The notes: generated by a model from the letters alone, not told the origin. Shown: positions 1 through 8,601, counted from the first letter of the stretch. The stretch: 64,000 nt of DNA from Chondromyces crocatus (GCF_001189295.1 NZ_CP012159.1:4480525-4544524), one strand, 5' to 3'. Numbers and translations are program-made.

Positions 1-451
1 TGCGCGCCGAGCAGAGCACCACCTCCGCCTCGAACCGCGCCCCCAGCAGCTCTCGCGCCTCCTCCCCGGCGAGCTGTGCCAGCTCGACCTCCACCCGATC
101 GCACTTCGTCACCGCCACCAGCACGCGCCGGATCCCCAGCAGCTCGCACGCCGCAACATGCTCGCGCGTCTGCGGCATCACCCCCTCGTCCGCGGCCACC
201 ACGAGCAGCACCACCTGCATCCCGATCGCCCCCGCGATCATCGTGTGCACCAGCCGCCGGTGCCCTGGCACATCGATGACGCTCACCTCGACGTCATCCC
301 CCAGCCGCCACGGCGCGAACCCCAGCTCGATCGTGATCCCTCGCCGCTTCTCCTCGGGCAGCCGGTCCGTATCGACCCCCGTCAACGCGCGGACCAGCGT
401 GGTCTTCCCGTGGTCCACGTGACCGGCCGTGCCCAGAACGAAGCGCCGCAC
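1..451 (-). CDS. selB: Selenocysteine-specific elongation factor SelB, N-terminal part (cut by window edge)
   Basis: This GTPase delivers selenocysteinyl-tRNA to in-frame UGA codons on the ribosome. Translation from a GTG at 451 gives about 150 residues before the window ends. It begins [20 protein letters not shown], so the P-loop (GHVDHGKT) lies at residues 10-17. The switch motif RGITIELGF, the DxxG motif as DVPGH and the guanine-recognition motif TKCD follow. The GITIELGF stretch and the short path to the second GTPase motif are SelB-like rather than EF-Tu-like. The C-terminal winged-helix RNA-binding part lies outside the window. A tRNA-Sec gene lies divergently 57 bp upstream, which strongly supports SelB over another translational GTPase. 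GTG is the only start that keeps the conserved N-terminus. Confidence 0.93.
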   Translation of the reverse strand, partial: MRRFVLGTAGHVDHGKTTLVRALTGVDTDRLPEEKRRGITIELGFAPWRLGDDVEVSVIDVPGHRRLVHTMIAGAIGMQVVLLVVAADEGVMPQTREHVAACELLGIRRVLVAVTKCDRVEVELAQLAGEEARELLGARFEAEVVLCSAR

Positions 452-508
452 GCCGCGACCGTAGCGGATTTCACCCGCGGCGACCGCGTGGCGGGGTAGA
501 ACGCCCCT

Positions 509-603
509 GGAAGCGCGTGGTCGGCTGGTGCCACCCCCGGTCTTCAAAATCGGTGCGGGGCAGCTCTGCTGTCTCGGGCAGGTTCGATTCCTGTGCGTTT
601 CCG
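509..603 (+). tRNA. selC: tRNA-Sec (anticodon TCA)
   Basis: The 95-nt sequence folds as a selenocysteine tRNA. An 8-bp acceptor stem pairs GGAAGCGC (509-516) with GCGTTTCC (595-602), including one G-U pair, and is followed by discriminator G603. The anticodon loop CTTCAAA carries TCA, which reads UGA. A long variable arm follows, then a T arm with the loop TTCGATT between CAGG and CCTG. The elongated acceptor stem and long extra arm set tRNA-Sec apart from other tRNAs. CCA is not encoded. The gene is divergent from selB, so the two may share a control region of about 57 bp. Confidence 0.93.
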
Positions 604-655
604 TGGCTTCTACGCCAGCCTTCGCGAGCGGCGCGTGGGGCCCCCCCCGCGCTCG

Positions 656-1522
656 CTAATCCTGCGACATCAGGCTCGGCGAACCCGTCGGCTTCGCGCC
701 GGCCTTCGGCGCATCGCCCGTCCCGGCAGGGGCAGCCGCCGCGCCCTTCCCGTCCGACAGCCGCGCCGTCTTGATGTAGTCCAGCTCCGGGAACTTCTCG
801 CGCAGGAACTTGTTCCCCTGCATCTGGATCGTCCCCTGCGCACCGCTCGGACGCTCCCCGTAGCCCGAGTAGATCTTCTCGACCACATCCATCCCGGGCT
901 CCACCACCTTGCAGACCGGCGCGAAGCCCATCTTGTCCAGGTTGCTGTTGTCCGCGAAGTTGATGTAGAGCTGCGTCGACCGCGTATCCGGGCTGCCCGC
1001 CATCGCGAACGTCACCATCCCGCGCGTGTTCGAACCCTTCACCTCGTCGGGCGGCAGGTTCGCCGAGCGCCAGTGCTTGCTCACCTCCGGGTTCCCGTGG
1101 ATGCCGAACTGCACCATGAAGGGCCGCGGCGTCTTCACCGCCCGGAAGAACGCCACATCGTCGAAGTACCCGATCTTCACCAGGTTGTAGAACCGGTCCA
1201 CCCCGTTCGGCGCCCAGTCGCGCGTACACTCGATCTCGAAGTCGCCGGCCGTCGTCTCGAACTTCGCCTTGAACTTCGCCGGTGCCTTCTCGCTGGCCTT
1301 CTTCGGCTCCTGCATCGCCGGGTTCGTCGACTCCGGGAACGGCCCCTTCGCCTGAGGCGCTGCCGTGGGCGCGGCGGGCGTCGGCGCTGCGGCCGCCGTG
1401 GTCGCCGCCGCTGCCGTCGTCGCCGGCTTCGGCGTCGCTTCGGGCTTGGGCTCGGGGGTGGGAGACTCACAACCGGCGAGCGCGCCGGCGACGAGGACCA
1501 GGGAAAGGGCGAGGCACTTCAT
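656..1522 (-). CDS. Cyclophilin-type peptidyl-prolyl cis-trans isomerase, predicted lipoprotein
   Basis: The product has 288 residues. It starts MKCLALSLVLVAGALAGCES, a lipoprotein signal peptide with lipobox LAGC, so it is probably anchored in a membrane facing the periplasm. An Ala/Pro/Thr-rich linker covers residues 20 to about 75. A cyclophilin fold follows, with recognisable segments such as TTAGDFEIECTRDWAP, GYFDDVAFFR and a GMVTFAMAGSPDTRSTQLYIN core. That core matches the Met-Ala/Gly-…-Ser-Gln-x-Tyr/Phe-Ile-Asn pattern of bacterial PPIases. The usual active-site R in the FxR element is present (AFFRAV). An upstream in-frame start would add 15 non-signal residues, so ATG at 1522 is preferred. 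The expected role is folding of exported proteins. Confidence 0.88.
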   Translation of the reverse strand: MKCLALSLVLVAGALAGCESPTPEPKPEATPKPATTAAAATTAAAAPTPAAPTAAPQAKGPFPESTNPAMQEPKKASEKAPAKFKAKFETTAGDFEIECTRDWAPNGVDRFYNLVKIGYFDDVAFFRAVKTPRPFMVQFGIHGNPEVSKHWRSANLPPDEVKGSNTRGMVTFAMAGSPDTRSTQLYINFADNSNLDKMGFAPVCKVVEPGMDVVEKIYSGYGERPSGAQGTIQMQGNKFLREKFPELDYIKTARLSDGKGAAAAPAGTGDAPKAGAKPTGSPSLMSQD

Positions 1523-1725
1523 CGGGCGCCTTATCGCATGGCGTTCCAGCCGGCAGCAAGCGACCACAGGGCGCCCCGCCCGCGCTCCGGGACGGGCGGA
1601 ACAACCCCGTCATGGATGGAACCCGGGGTGCTCCGGAAACTCCGTACGGCCCCTGGTCGCCCTCTGCCCTGCCTCGGCGCCACGCTCTCGGCGCGTGCTG
1701 CGCCTCCAGCGTCTCCAGCGTCTCC

Positions 1726-3984
1726 TCAGCCTCGCGTCACCTTCCCGCTCGCGTCCAGCTTGAGCTGCGCCTCCAGCCCCCCTCGGCTCCGCGCCACCCG
1801 CAGCGCCTCCTCCATCGTCACGTGCCCTGCCTGCACCAGATCCGCCAGCGAACGCTCGAACGTCTGCATCCCATCCCGCCGCGACGTCTCCAGCGTGTGC
1901 AAGAGCTGATGCACCTTCCCCTCCCGGATCTGCGTCCGCACCGCCTGCGTCGCCACCATCACCTCGAACGCCGGCACCCGCCCCTCGCCCATCGCCTTCG
2001 GCAGCAGCCGCTGCGCCACCACCGCCAGAAGCTCCGCCGAGAGCTGCACCCGCACCTGCGGCTGCTGGTGCGGAGGAAACACATCGATGATCCGGTCCAC
2101 CGTCTGCGGCGCATCGTTCGAGTGCAGCGTCGCGAACACCAGATGCCCCGTCTCCGCCGCCGTCAGCGCCGCCGCGATCGTCTCCGGATCCCTGAGCTCC
2201 CCCACCAGGATCACATCCGGATCCTGCCGCAGGATGTTCTTCAGCGCCGCCGCGAACCCCTTCGTATCGGCCCCGATCTCCCGCTGCTCGATCGTCGCCA
2301 TCTTGTTCTCGTGAACGAACTCGATCGGATCCTCCAGCGTCACCACGTGGCATGCCCGCGTCCGGTTGATCTCGTCCAGCAGCGCCGCCAGCGTCGTCGA
2401 CTTCCCCGCGCCCGTCGGCCCCGTCACCAGCACCAGCCCTTGCTCTCGACCGGCCAGCTCCCGCACCGCCCGCGGCAGCCCCAGCCGATCGATCTCCGGC
2501 ACCACCCCCGGGATCAACCGGATCGCCGCTGCCACCGTCCCTCGCTGGTAGTGCGCGTTCACCCGGAACCGGCTCCCACCCGTCACCGTCAGCGCGAAAT
2601 CGATCTCCCGCTCCAGATCGAACCGCTCCCGCTGCGCGTGGCTCAGCAAGCTCAGCACCAGCCGCCGCGCCGTCGCAGGCGACAAGGGCTCCGCCCCCAG
2701 CAGCGGCCGCAGCGCCCCCGACACCCGCAACAGCGGCGGCCTCCCCGCGATCAAGTGCAGATCGCTCGCCCCGCCCCGCATCGCCGCCGCCAGCAGCCCC
2801 TGCATGTCCACCGGCGCCCGATCGCTCCCCAGCTCGCCCCCCAGCTCGTGCTCCAGGGTCAGCGTCGCCCCCCGCTCCATCCCTTGCGCGTTCATCCGGA
2901 ACTCGTCCGCATTCTGCGCGTACGCCGCCCCCGTCTCGAAGCTGATCACCCCCTCCTGGTACAGCTTCACCAGCGCCCGGTTGAACGTCTCCATCCCCTC
3001 CGTGCCGCCCTGCATCAGATCCGCCACCTCATCGATCCGCTGCTCCCGGATCAACCGCCGCAGCGCTGGCGTCGCCGTCAGCACCTCCACCGCCGCCACC
3101 CGCCCTTCACCATCGGCCCGCGGGAGCAACCGCTGCGCCACGATCCCCACCAGACAGATGGACAGATCCATGCACACCTGCTCCCGCTGATGCTCCGGGA
3201 ACCCGCTCAGCACCCGCTGCAGCGTCTGCGTCGCATCGATCGTGTGCACGCTCGACAGCACCAGGTGCCCCGTCAGCGCCGCCGACAGCGCCACCGCCAT
3301 CGTCTCCGGATCCCGCATCTCCCCCACCACGATCACGTCCGGACTCTCCCGCACCACGTGCCGCAGCCCCACCGTGAAGTCCCGCGTATCGCTCCCCACC
3401 TCCCGCTGCGTCACCAGCGACAGCAGATCCTCGTGAACGAACTCGATCGGATCCTCCAGCGTCACGATGTGCTTCGAGTGCTGGCTGTTGATGTGATGCA
3501 CCATCGCCGCCAGCGTCGTCGACTTCCCCGACCCCGTACCCCCCGTCACCAGCACCAGCCCTCGCGGCGCATCGGCGAACGACTGCACCACCGCCGGCAA
3601 CCGCAGCCGCTCGAACGACAGCTGCCCGCTCGGCACGGCCCGCACCACCACCCCGATCGCCCCTCGCTGCATGTGGAAGTGCAACCGGAACCGCCCCAGC
3701 TCCGGGATCGACCGCCCCACATCCAGATCCCCCGTCCGCTCGAACAGTTCTCGCTGCGCTGGCCGCAGCACCGTCCCCAGGAACCGCTCCAGATCCTCCG
3801 CCGTCGTCGGCGGGTGCAGCGTCACCGTCACCTGCCCATCCACCCGCCACGCCGGCGGCCGCCCCTCGGCCAGAAACAGATCCGAAGCCCCCGCCTCCAC
3901 CATCTCGGCGAGCAGCGTATCCAGCGGACTGTGTTGATAGGCGGCCGCGCTCTGCGGACCGAAGCTCCTGCTTTCGGACGTCAC
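1726..3984 (-). CDS. Tandem PilT-PilT fusion: type IV pilus retraction-type ATPase with two complete motor units
   Basis: A 752-residue protein made of two full-length PilT-family secretion ATPase units in one chain. Unit 1 has Walker A GGTGSGKST near residue 149, LEDPIEFVHE, Walker B VIVVGEMRD near 215 and a His box (LSSVHTIDA). Unit 2 has Walker A GPTGAGKST near 522, LEDPIEFVHE, VILVGELRD and LHSNDAPQT. Each unit also has its own N-terminal PAS-like region (ASDLFL/ASDLHL…GRPP) and a C-terminal helix with an IRE motif, as in PilT. Unit 2 looks more like canonical PilT and unit 1 is more diverged. PilT usually has about 350 residues, so this is a head-to-tail duplication, not a longer family member. 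No pil genes are adjacent. The start was set at GTG 3984; a TTG at 4020 is possible. Confidence 0.9.
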   Translation of the reverse strand: MTSESRSFGPQSAAAYQHSPLDTLLAEMVEAGASDLFLAEGRPPAWRVDGQVTVTLHPPTTAEDLERFLGTVLRPAQRELFERTGDLDVGRSIPELGRFRLHFHMQRGAIGVVVRAVPSGQLSFERLRLPAVVQSFADAPRGLVLVTGGTGSGKSTTLAAMVHHINSQHSKHIVTLEDPIEFVHEDLLSLVTQREVGSDTRDFTVGLRHVVRESPDVIVVGEMRDPETMAVALSAALTGHLVLSSVHTIDATQTLQRVLSGFPEHQREQVCMDLSICLVGIVAQRLLPRADGEGRVAAVEVLTATPALRRLIREQRIDEVADLMQGGTEGMETFNRALVKLYQEGVISFETGAAYAQNADEFRMNAQGMERGATLTLEHELGGELGSDRAPVDMQGLLAAAMRGGASDLHLIAGRPPLLRVSGALRPLLGAEPLSPATARRLVLSLLSHAQRERFDLEREIDFALTVTGGSRFRVNAHYQRGTVAAAIRLIPGVVPEIDRLGLPRAVRELAGREQGLVLVTGPTGAGKSTTLAALLDEINRTRACHVVTLEDPIEFVHENKMATIEQREIGADTKGFAAALKNILRQDPDVILVGELRDPETIAAALTAAETGHLVFATLHSNDAPQTVDRIIDVFPPHQQPQVRVQLSAELLAVVAQRLLPKAMGEGRVPAFEVMVATQAVRTQIREGKVHQLLHTLETSRRDGMQTFERSLADLVQAGHVTMEEALRVARSRGGLEAQLKLDASGKVTRG

Positions 3985-4140
3985 CCCGCCATGGTCGGGG
4001 CAGGGAAGGCCCTTCGGCAAGCCCTGGCGCAGCGAGCCCTGGCGCGGTGAGCCCTCACGCCGTGCGGCCTCAGGCTACCCGCCCTCGCAGCGCCGCATCG
4101 TGATCGTCCCTTCGAGCGCTTCGGCGCCCCGCCGAACGCC

Positions 4141-4210
4141 TCAGCGCCCCTTCAAACCTCTCAGCGCCCCTTCGACGCTCTCAGCGCCCCTTCGACGCTC
4201 TCAGCGCCCC
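4141..4210. repeat. 20-bp tandem repeat across the 3' end of a lipoprotein gene
   Basis: Three 20-bp units beginning TCAGCGCCCCTTC lie at 4141, 4161 and 4181, and a fourth partial unit begins at 4201. The TGA stop of the minus-strand lipoprotein gene (4201-4203) is the first three bases of the last unit. Confidence 0.85.
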
Positions 4211-4833
4211 CCGCCGAGCCCCACCAGCATCAACCCCAGCGCGGCCGACAGATCCGCATCCCGCCACCGCAAGAGTTCTGCGGGCAACCTCACCTGCGCT
4301 GGCATCGCCGCCGCCCCACACGACGCCATCCCCTCGTACTCGTGCCCCATCCGCGCCGTCCGCGTCAGCACGAACCCGCACGACCCCACCTGCACATCCA
4401 TCCGATCCTCATCGAGCCGCAGATCCGTCATCTGCCCGGCCACCAGCCCCTCCGCGCGCAGCGCCCCGGCCTCGCGTGACACCCGCAGACGCAGCGGCGA
4501 CGACCCCACCAGCCCGCTCACCTCGCGCTCCTTCGCCGTCAGGTTCACCGCACCGCTGCCCATCCAGCCCCGCAGCGCCTCGTCCCCTGGCTTCCCGCTC
4601 CGGTCCACGTTGATCTGCGGCGACAGCAGGTTCCCGGGCGACACCCGCACCACCAGGAACTGCCTCCCCGCGCGCAGGAACGCATCCTCGTTCGTCGCTG
4701 AGGCGGCCGCCTTCTCGTGGGGCTCCATCGGCTTCGCCTCTTGCGCGGGCGACGCTGCGGGCGCCGCCGGCTCGGACGCACACCCACCGAACACCAGCCC
4801 AGCGCCCAGCACGACCAACCCCATCCATCGCAT
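4201..4833 (-). CDS. Small predicted lipoprotein of unknown function
   Basis: The product has 210 residues and begins MRWMGLVVLGAGLVFGGCAS, a lipoprotein signal with lipobox FGGC. A GGAGG ribosome binding site precedes ATG 4833, so the longer open frame upstream is not used. A short Ala/Pro-rich linker leads to a compact region containing FLVVRVSPGNLLSPQINVDR, then alternating hydrophobic beta-like strands with two cysteines (VQVGSCGFVL and MASCGAAAMP) that could form a disulfide. I do not recognise the family. It lies between the PilT fusion and a secreted caspase-like protein on the other strand, with no shared operon evident. Confidence 0.75.
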   Translation of the reverse strand: MRWMGLVVLGAGLVFGGCASEPAAPAASPAQEAKPMEPHEKAAASATNEDAFLRAGRQFLVVRVSPGNLLSPQINVDRSGKPGDEALRGWMGSGAVNLTAKEREVSGLVGSSPLRLRVSREAGALRAEGLVAGQMTDLRLDEDRMDVQVGSCGFVLTRTARMGHEYEGMASCGAAAMPAQVRLPAELLRWRDADLSAALGLMLVGLGGGR

Positions 4834-5054
4834 CACCCACCTCCCTCTGCACCTTCTGACCACCGAAACCTGGGCGATCTCACCGCCTGCCGGTAGCTCT
4901 CGCGCGCCCTCCACCTCCTCCTGCGCGTCCCAACTCACGCCCCATTCCAGGCATCGACACCTCTCGGGCATATCTCCGCCATGCCGCGTGCTACACCTGA
5001 GGACATCCCCACGATGTGACCCCCCTGCCGATGCTGCCGAGGTTGGAGAAGCGC

Positions 5055-6791
5055 ATGACAGCACACCGCCTGCTCCTCCCCATCGCCGTGCTTGCCACGG
5101 CCACGCTCCCCGCCCTCGCATCGGCCCAGCCGGCGGCTCGCCCCACCGACCCAGCGGCGACCACGCAGCCCAGGCTCACCCCGTCCCCGCGCCTCGCTCC
5201 GCCCCTGGTCGCTCCGTCGCCCGCTCGTCTGCCCTCGCCCTCGCCGCCCCCTCCCGCCGCGGCGCAGCGGAGCACGGCAGCTCCAGGCCCCAAGGCCGCC
5301 CCGCGCCTCCCTTCGACGCCAGCGCGTAGCGCCGCGTCACCAGTTCAGGCTGCACCGGAGCGCCTCCCTTCGACACCAGCGCGTAGCGCCGCGTCACCAG
5401 TTCAGGCCGCGCCGGAGCGCCTCCCCTCGACGCCAGCGCGCCTCCCCTCGATCCCGGAGCGCCTCCCCTCGATCGCAGAGCGCAACGCCGCGCCCTCGCC
5501 CCAGGCGGGCCCGCAGCGCCTCCCACCGCTCGCCGAGCTGCTCCCGCCGCAGCCCGTCGCTGCCGACACCACCGATCTCCCGGCCCACCCCGAGAAGCTC
5601 GACGTCGACCCCACCCTCACGCTCCCCGCGCGCGCTCGCCCCGCGACCTCAGCGCTCGCCACCTACCTCCCCTGGCGCGCCCTCGTCCTCGGCGGCGGCC
5701 CGCGCGCGACCATGAACCAGGTCGCCATCGAGGGTCACGTCCGGTACTTCCACGCCCTTCTCCCCACCTCCGTCGAGCGCCGCATCCTCTTCGCCGACGG
5801 CAACCGCTTCACCCCCACAGTCCAGTACCTCGACGGCTACCGCCTCCTGTACCGCACCCCGCGCCTCCCGCGTGTCGACGGCCCCACCACCCTCCAGGGC
5901 TTCGACCGCCTCTGGCGCGGCTTCGTCACCGACCGCGCCGACGACCCGCTCCTGCTCTACTTCGCTGGCCACGGCAGCCCCAGCCCCCAGCGCGACCTCG
6001 ACAACAACGTCTTCGACCTCTGGGGCGGCGGCATCCTCTCCGTGCGCGACCTCGCCGCCCGCATCGAGCAGCTCCCCCCCAAGGCCCCCGTCGTCGTCGT
6101 CATGGCCCAGTGCTTCTCCGGCGCCTTCGCCAACCTCCTCTTCGAGGGCGGCGATCCCGACGCCGACGTCGTCGACCGCGACCTCGTCGGCTTCTTCGCC
6201 GCCACCCGCGACCGCCCCGCCTCGGGCTGCACCCCCGAGATCAACGAGGCCGACTACACCGACTTCAGCAGCTACTTCTTCTCGGCCCTCGCTGGCGTCG
6301 ACCGCCTCGGCCGCCTCGTCGACGACGCCGACTACGACGGCGACCAGCAGGTCGGCATGCACGAAGCCTTCGCCTACGCCCTGATCCACCAGGCCACGAG
6401 CGACGTCCCCGTGGCCACCTCCGACGTCTTCCTCCGCCGCTTCGTCCCCCAGCACGACCGCGAGACCATGGCCACCCCGTACAGCAAGGTCCTCGCCTGG
6501 GCCCGCCCCTCCGAGCGCGCCGCCCTCAAGGCCCTCTCCGACGCCCTCCAGCTCCAGGGCGAAGACCGCCTCCGCACCGCCTACGTCACCCAGTTCGGCC
6601 CTGGCAGCGGCCGCATCAACTGGGACGACATCGAGGGCGCGCACCGCCTCCGCTTCATCCGCCTCGCCAAGACCGTCGTCCTCGCCCACACCCTGCGCGA
6701 GAACGGCGACCCCGCGATCCTCGAACGCTTCGACCGCCTCCGCGCCGCCGAGTCCCGGAACCCGCTCCTCGAAGTGAAGCCCAACCCATGA
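5055..6791 (+). CDS. Secreted caspase-like (clan CD) cysteine peptidase domain protein
   Basis: The product has 578 residues. The N-terminus MTAHRLLLPIAVLATATLPALASAQ is a Sec signal peptide ending in an ASA-like cleavage site. About 150 residues of Pro/Ala/Arg-rich linker follow, containing an imperfect repeat of RLPSTPARSAASPVQAAPE. The folded part (about 200-560) carries a caspase-type His-Cys pair. The His is in LLLYFAGHGSP (after a hydrophobic strand) and the Cys is in VVVVMAQCFSGAF, the usual spacing for clan CD hydrolases of the caspase/metacaspase/legumain kind. An acidic segment, DDADYDGDQQVGMHEAF, follows the Cys and resembles an EF-hand-like calcium loop. Substrate and cleavage preference cannot be read from the sequence. 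An in-frame upstream ATG at 5016 would spoil the signal peptide. Confidence 0.82.
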   Translation: MTAHRLLLPIAVLATATLPALASAQPAARPTDPAATTQPRLTPSPRLAPPLVAPSPARLPSPSPPPPAAAQRSTAAPGPKAAPRLPSTPARSAASPVQAAPERLPSTPARSAASPVQAAPERLPSTPARLPSIPERLPSIAERNAAPSPQAGPQRLPPLAELLPPQPVAADTTDLPAHPEKLDVDPTLTLPARARPATSALATYLPWRALVLGGGPRATMNQVAIEGHVRYFHALLPTSVERRILFADGNRFTPTVQYLDGYRLLYRTPRLPRVDGPTTLQGFDRLWRGFVTDRADDPLLLYFAGHGSPSPQRDLDNNVFDLWGGGILSVRDLAARIEQLPPKAPVVVVMAQCFSGAFANLLFEGGDPDADVVDRDLVGFFAATRDRPASGCTPEINEADYTDFSSYFFSALAGVDRLGRLVDDADYDGDQQVGMHEAFAYALIHQATSDVPVATSDVFLRRFVPQHDRETMATPYSKVLAWARPSERAALKALSDALQLQGEDRLRTAYVTQFGPGSGRINWDDIEGAHRLRFIRLAKTVVLAHTLRENGDPAILERFDRLRAAESRNPLLEVKPNP

Positions 6792-7038
6792 ACGCGACGA
6801 CGGCTTGCCAGCGATGACGGCTTGCTGACCCGCATGACGCTGGCTGCCTCGACGTCGCTTCGGGTGACGTCGTGGTACTCGCCGCCGTCCTCAGCGTCGA
6901 ATCGAACGAGAGAAGGGGCGAACCTTTCAGCCCGTGAATCGTTCTCCCATTCTGCTTCTGCGAGGGATCAGCAATAGCGTTTGCGAGGGCGTGGCAAAAG
7001 CCAGACGGGTGCCGCACCCGTGGATTCACTTTCTTCGT

Positions 7039-7698
7039 TCATGACCCGCCTCGAATGGCGGCGATGTCCGACCCGGGCTTCGTTCGTGCGCTCGTTCGAC
7101 GAGATGGGGTCTCCGTCCGCCTCGTGCCAGTGCTGGATCGCTCCAGGCTCGTCCTCGTGCTGACGCTGGCCCGTCGCGCTTGCGGATTGGCCACCTCGGT
7201 GCGTTGCGTCGGCGGATTGGCCACCTCGGTGCGTCTCGAATTGGCCACCTCGGTGCGTCTCGAATTGGTCACCTCGGTGCGTCTCGAATTGGCCACCTCG
7301 GTGCGTCTCGAATTGGTCACCTCGGTGCATCTCGATGGCGGCGTGGCGCTCACCCGCGCGCGCTCGTCGATCGCATTCAGCTCATCGGCGTGCTGACGCC
7401 CCCACGTGCAGAGCGCGCTCACGATCGGCCGCAAGCTCAGCCCGAGCTTCGTCGCCGTGTACACCACCCGCGGCGGCACCTCGGCGAAGATCTCGCGGTC
7501 GACGATGCCGTGCTCCTCCATCTCGCGGAGCGCCTGCACCAGCACCTTCTGGCTCACGTCGGGGATCAGCCGCCGCAGCTCCGAGAGCCGCTTCGGCCCC
7601 TCGAACAGGAAGTACAGGACGAACACCTTCCAGCGCCCCCCGATCACCTTCAGCGCACGCTCTGCGGGGACGAGAGGAAGCTCTTTCATGATCGGCAT
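7039..7698 (-). CDS. HxlR-family transcriptional regulator with repetitive C-terminal tail
   Basis: Residues 1-110 are a winged-helix HxlR domain: KVIGGRWKVFVLYFLFEGPKR, FSEL-like RLSELRRLIPDVSQKVLVQ, then REMEEHGIVDREIFAEVPPRVVY and the LRPIV…LCTWG end. These proteins typically repress or activate an adjacent oxidoreductase gene in response to electrophiles or redox stress. Here the neighbour is a divergent SDR reductase 123 bp away. After the domain comes a 100-residue Arg/Thr/Ser-rich tail with 8-residue repeats RRTEVANS/RRTEVTNS, absent from ordinary HxlR proteins (about 110-130 residues). The tail is encoded by a 24-bp tandem repeat and is probably disordered. It could add nonspecific DNA affinity or be a neutral expansion. 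Confidence 0.88.
   Translation of the reverse strand: MPIMKELPLVPAERALKVIGGRWKVFVLYFLFEGPKRLSELRRLIPDVSQKVLVQALREMEEHGIVDREIFAEVPPRVVYTATKLGLSLRPIVSALCTWGRQHADELNAIDERARVSATPPSRCTEVTNSRRTEVANSRRTEVTNSRRTEVANSRRTEVANPPTQRTEVANPQARRASVSTRTSLERSSTGTRRTETPSRRTSARTKPGSDIAAIRGGS
7189..7332. repeat. 24-bp tandem repeat inside the HxlR gene
   Basis: Imperfect units of 24 bp containing GGCCACCTCGGTGCG are arrayed head to tail. They keep the reading frame and encode the RRTEVANS/RRTEVTNS octapeptides of the regulator's tail. Units differ at one or two positions, for example GGCC versus GGTC. Confidence 0.85.
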
Positions 7699-7821
7699 GG
7701 TTACCTTCTGGTGCCTAGCGTACCCAGACGTTCGTAGAGGGGGAAAGGGTCTCTAGTCACGCCTCGGAGCGTACGGCATCACTCCGGAAGCGCAGCCCAA
7801 TCCCGCGCTGAAAGGACCGTC

Positions 7822-8601
7822 ATGTCGAACGCCGAGCGTCAGACCCCTTCGCCCGTCGCCCTCATCACCGGCGCCAGCCGCGGCATCGGCAAGAGCACCG
7901 CCCTCGCGCTCGCCGACCGCGGCATCGACGTCATCCTGACCTACGTCTCCGCCGAGCAAGAAGCGAACGACGTCGTGCGCGCCCTCCGTGACAAGGGCCG
8001 CAAAGCCGTCGCCTTGCGCCTCGACGTCGCCAAGGTCGACACCTTCGACGCCTTCGTCGGCGAGGTCCGCCGCCACCTCACGCAGACCTTCGCCCGCGAC
8101 ACCTTCGATTTCCTCGTGAACAACGCCGGCTTCGGCGGCCACGCCCCCTTCGCGGACACCTCCGAAGAGACCTTCGACGCCCTCCTCGCCGTGCACTTCA
8201 AGGGCCCCTTCTTCCTCACCCAGAAGCTCCTTCCCCTGCTCGCCGATGGCGGCCGCATCGTCAACCTCTCGACTGGCCTCACGCGCTACGTGTTCCCCGG
8301 GCTCTCGGTCTACGCCGCCGCCAAGGGCGCCCTCGAGGTGCTCACCCGCGCCCTCGCCGTCGAGCTGGGCCCCCGCCGCATCGCCGTGAACACCGTCGCC
8401 CCTGGCGGCATCACCACCGACTTCGGCGGCGGCGTCATGCGCGACCCGGAGCTCCAGAAGGTCGTCACCGCCGAGACCCCGCTGGGCCGCATCGGCGAGC
8501 CCGAGGACGTCGCCGGGGTGGTCGCCTCCTTGCTGGCGCCCGAGACGCGCTGGATCACGGGGCAAAGGATCGAGGTCACCGGCGGCTACCGGCTCGGATA
8601 G
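7822..8601 (+). CDS. Short-chain dehydrogenase/reductase (FabG-like)
   Basis: A 259-residue NAD(P)-dependent oxidoreductase with all SDR landmarks: the Rossmann motif TGASRGIG near residue 14, NNAG near 95, the catalytic Ser in NLSTG and YAAAK as the catalytic Tyr/Lys pair, then PGGITTDFGGG. The C-terminal VTGGYRLG matches the family. The length is standard. An AAGGA ribosome binding site lies five bases before ATG 7822. It is divergent from the HxlR regulator, a common arrangement in which the regulator controls the reductase. The substrate is not evident; closeness to 3-oxoacyl-ACP reductases does not prove a role in fatty acid synthesis. Confidence 0.9.
   Translation: MSNAERQTPSPVALITGASRGIGKSTALALADRGIDVILTYVSAEQEANDVVRALRDKGRKAVALRLDVAKVDTFDAFVGEVRRHLTQTFARDTFDFLVNNAGFGGHAPFADTSEETFDALLAVHFKGPFFLTQKLLPLLADGGRIVNLSTGLTRYVFPGLSVYAAAKGALEVLTRALAVELGPRRIAVNTVAPGGITTDFGGGVMRDPELQKVVTAETPLGRIGEPEDVAGVVASLLAPETRWITGQRIEVTGGYRLG

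Noticed and set aside
1282-4050. Long plus-strand open frame of about 920 residues opposite the PilT fusion
   Set aside because: Arg/His/Pro-rich shadow of the real minus-strand gene, with no domain content.
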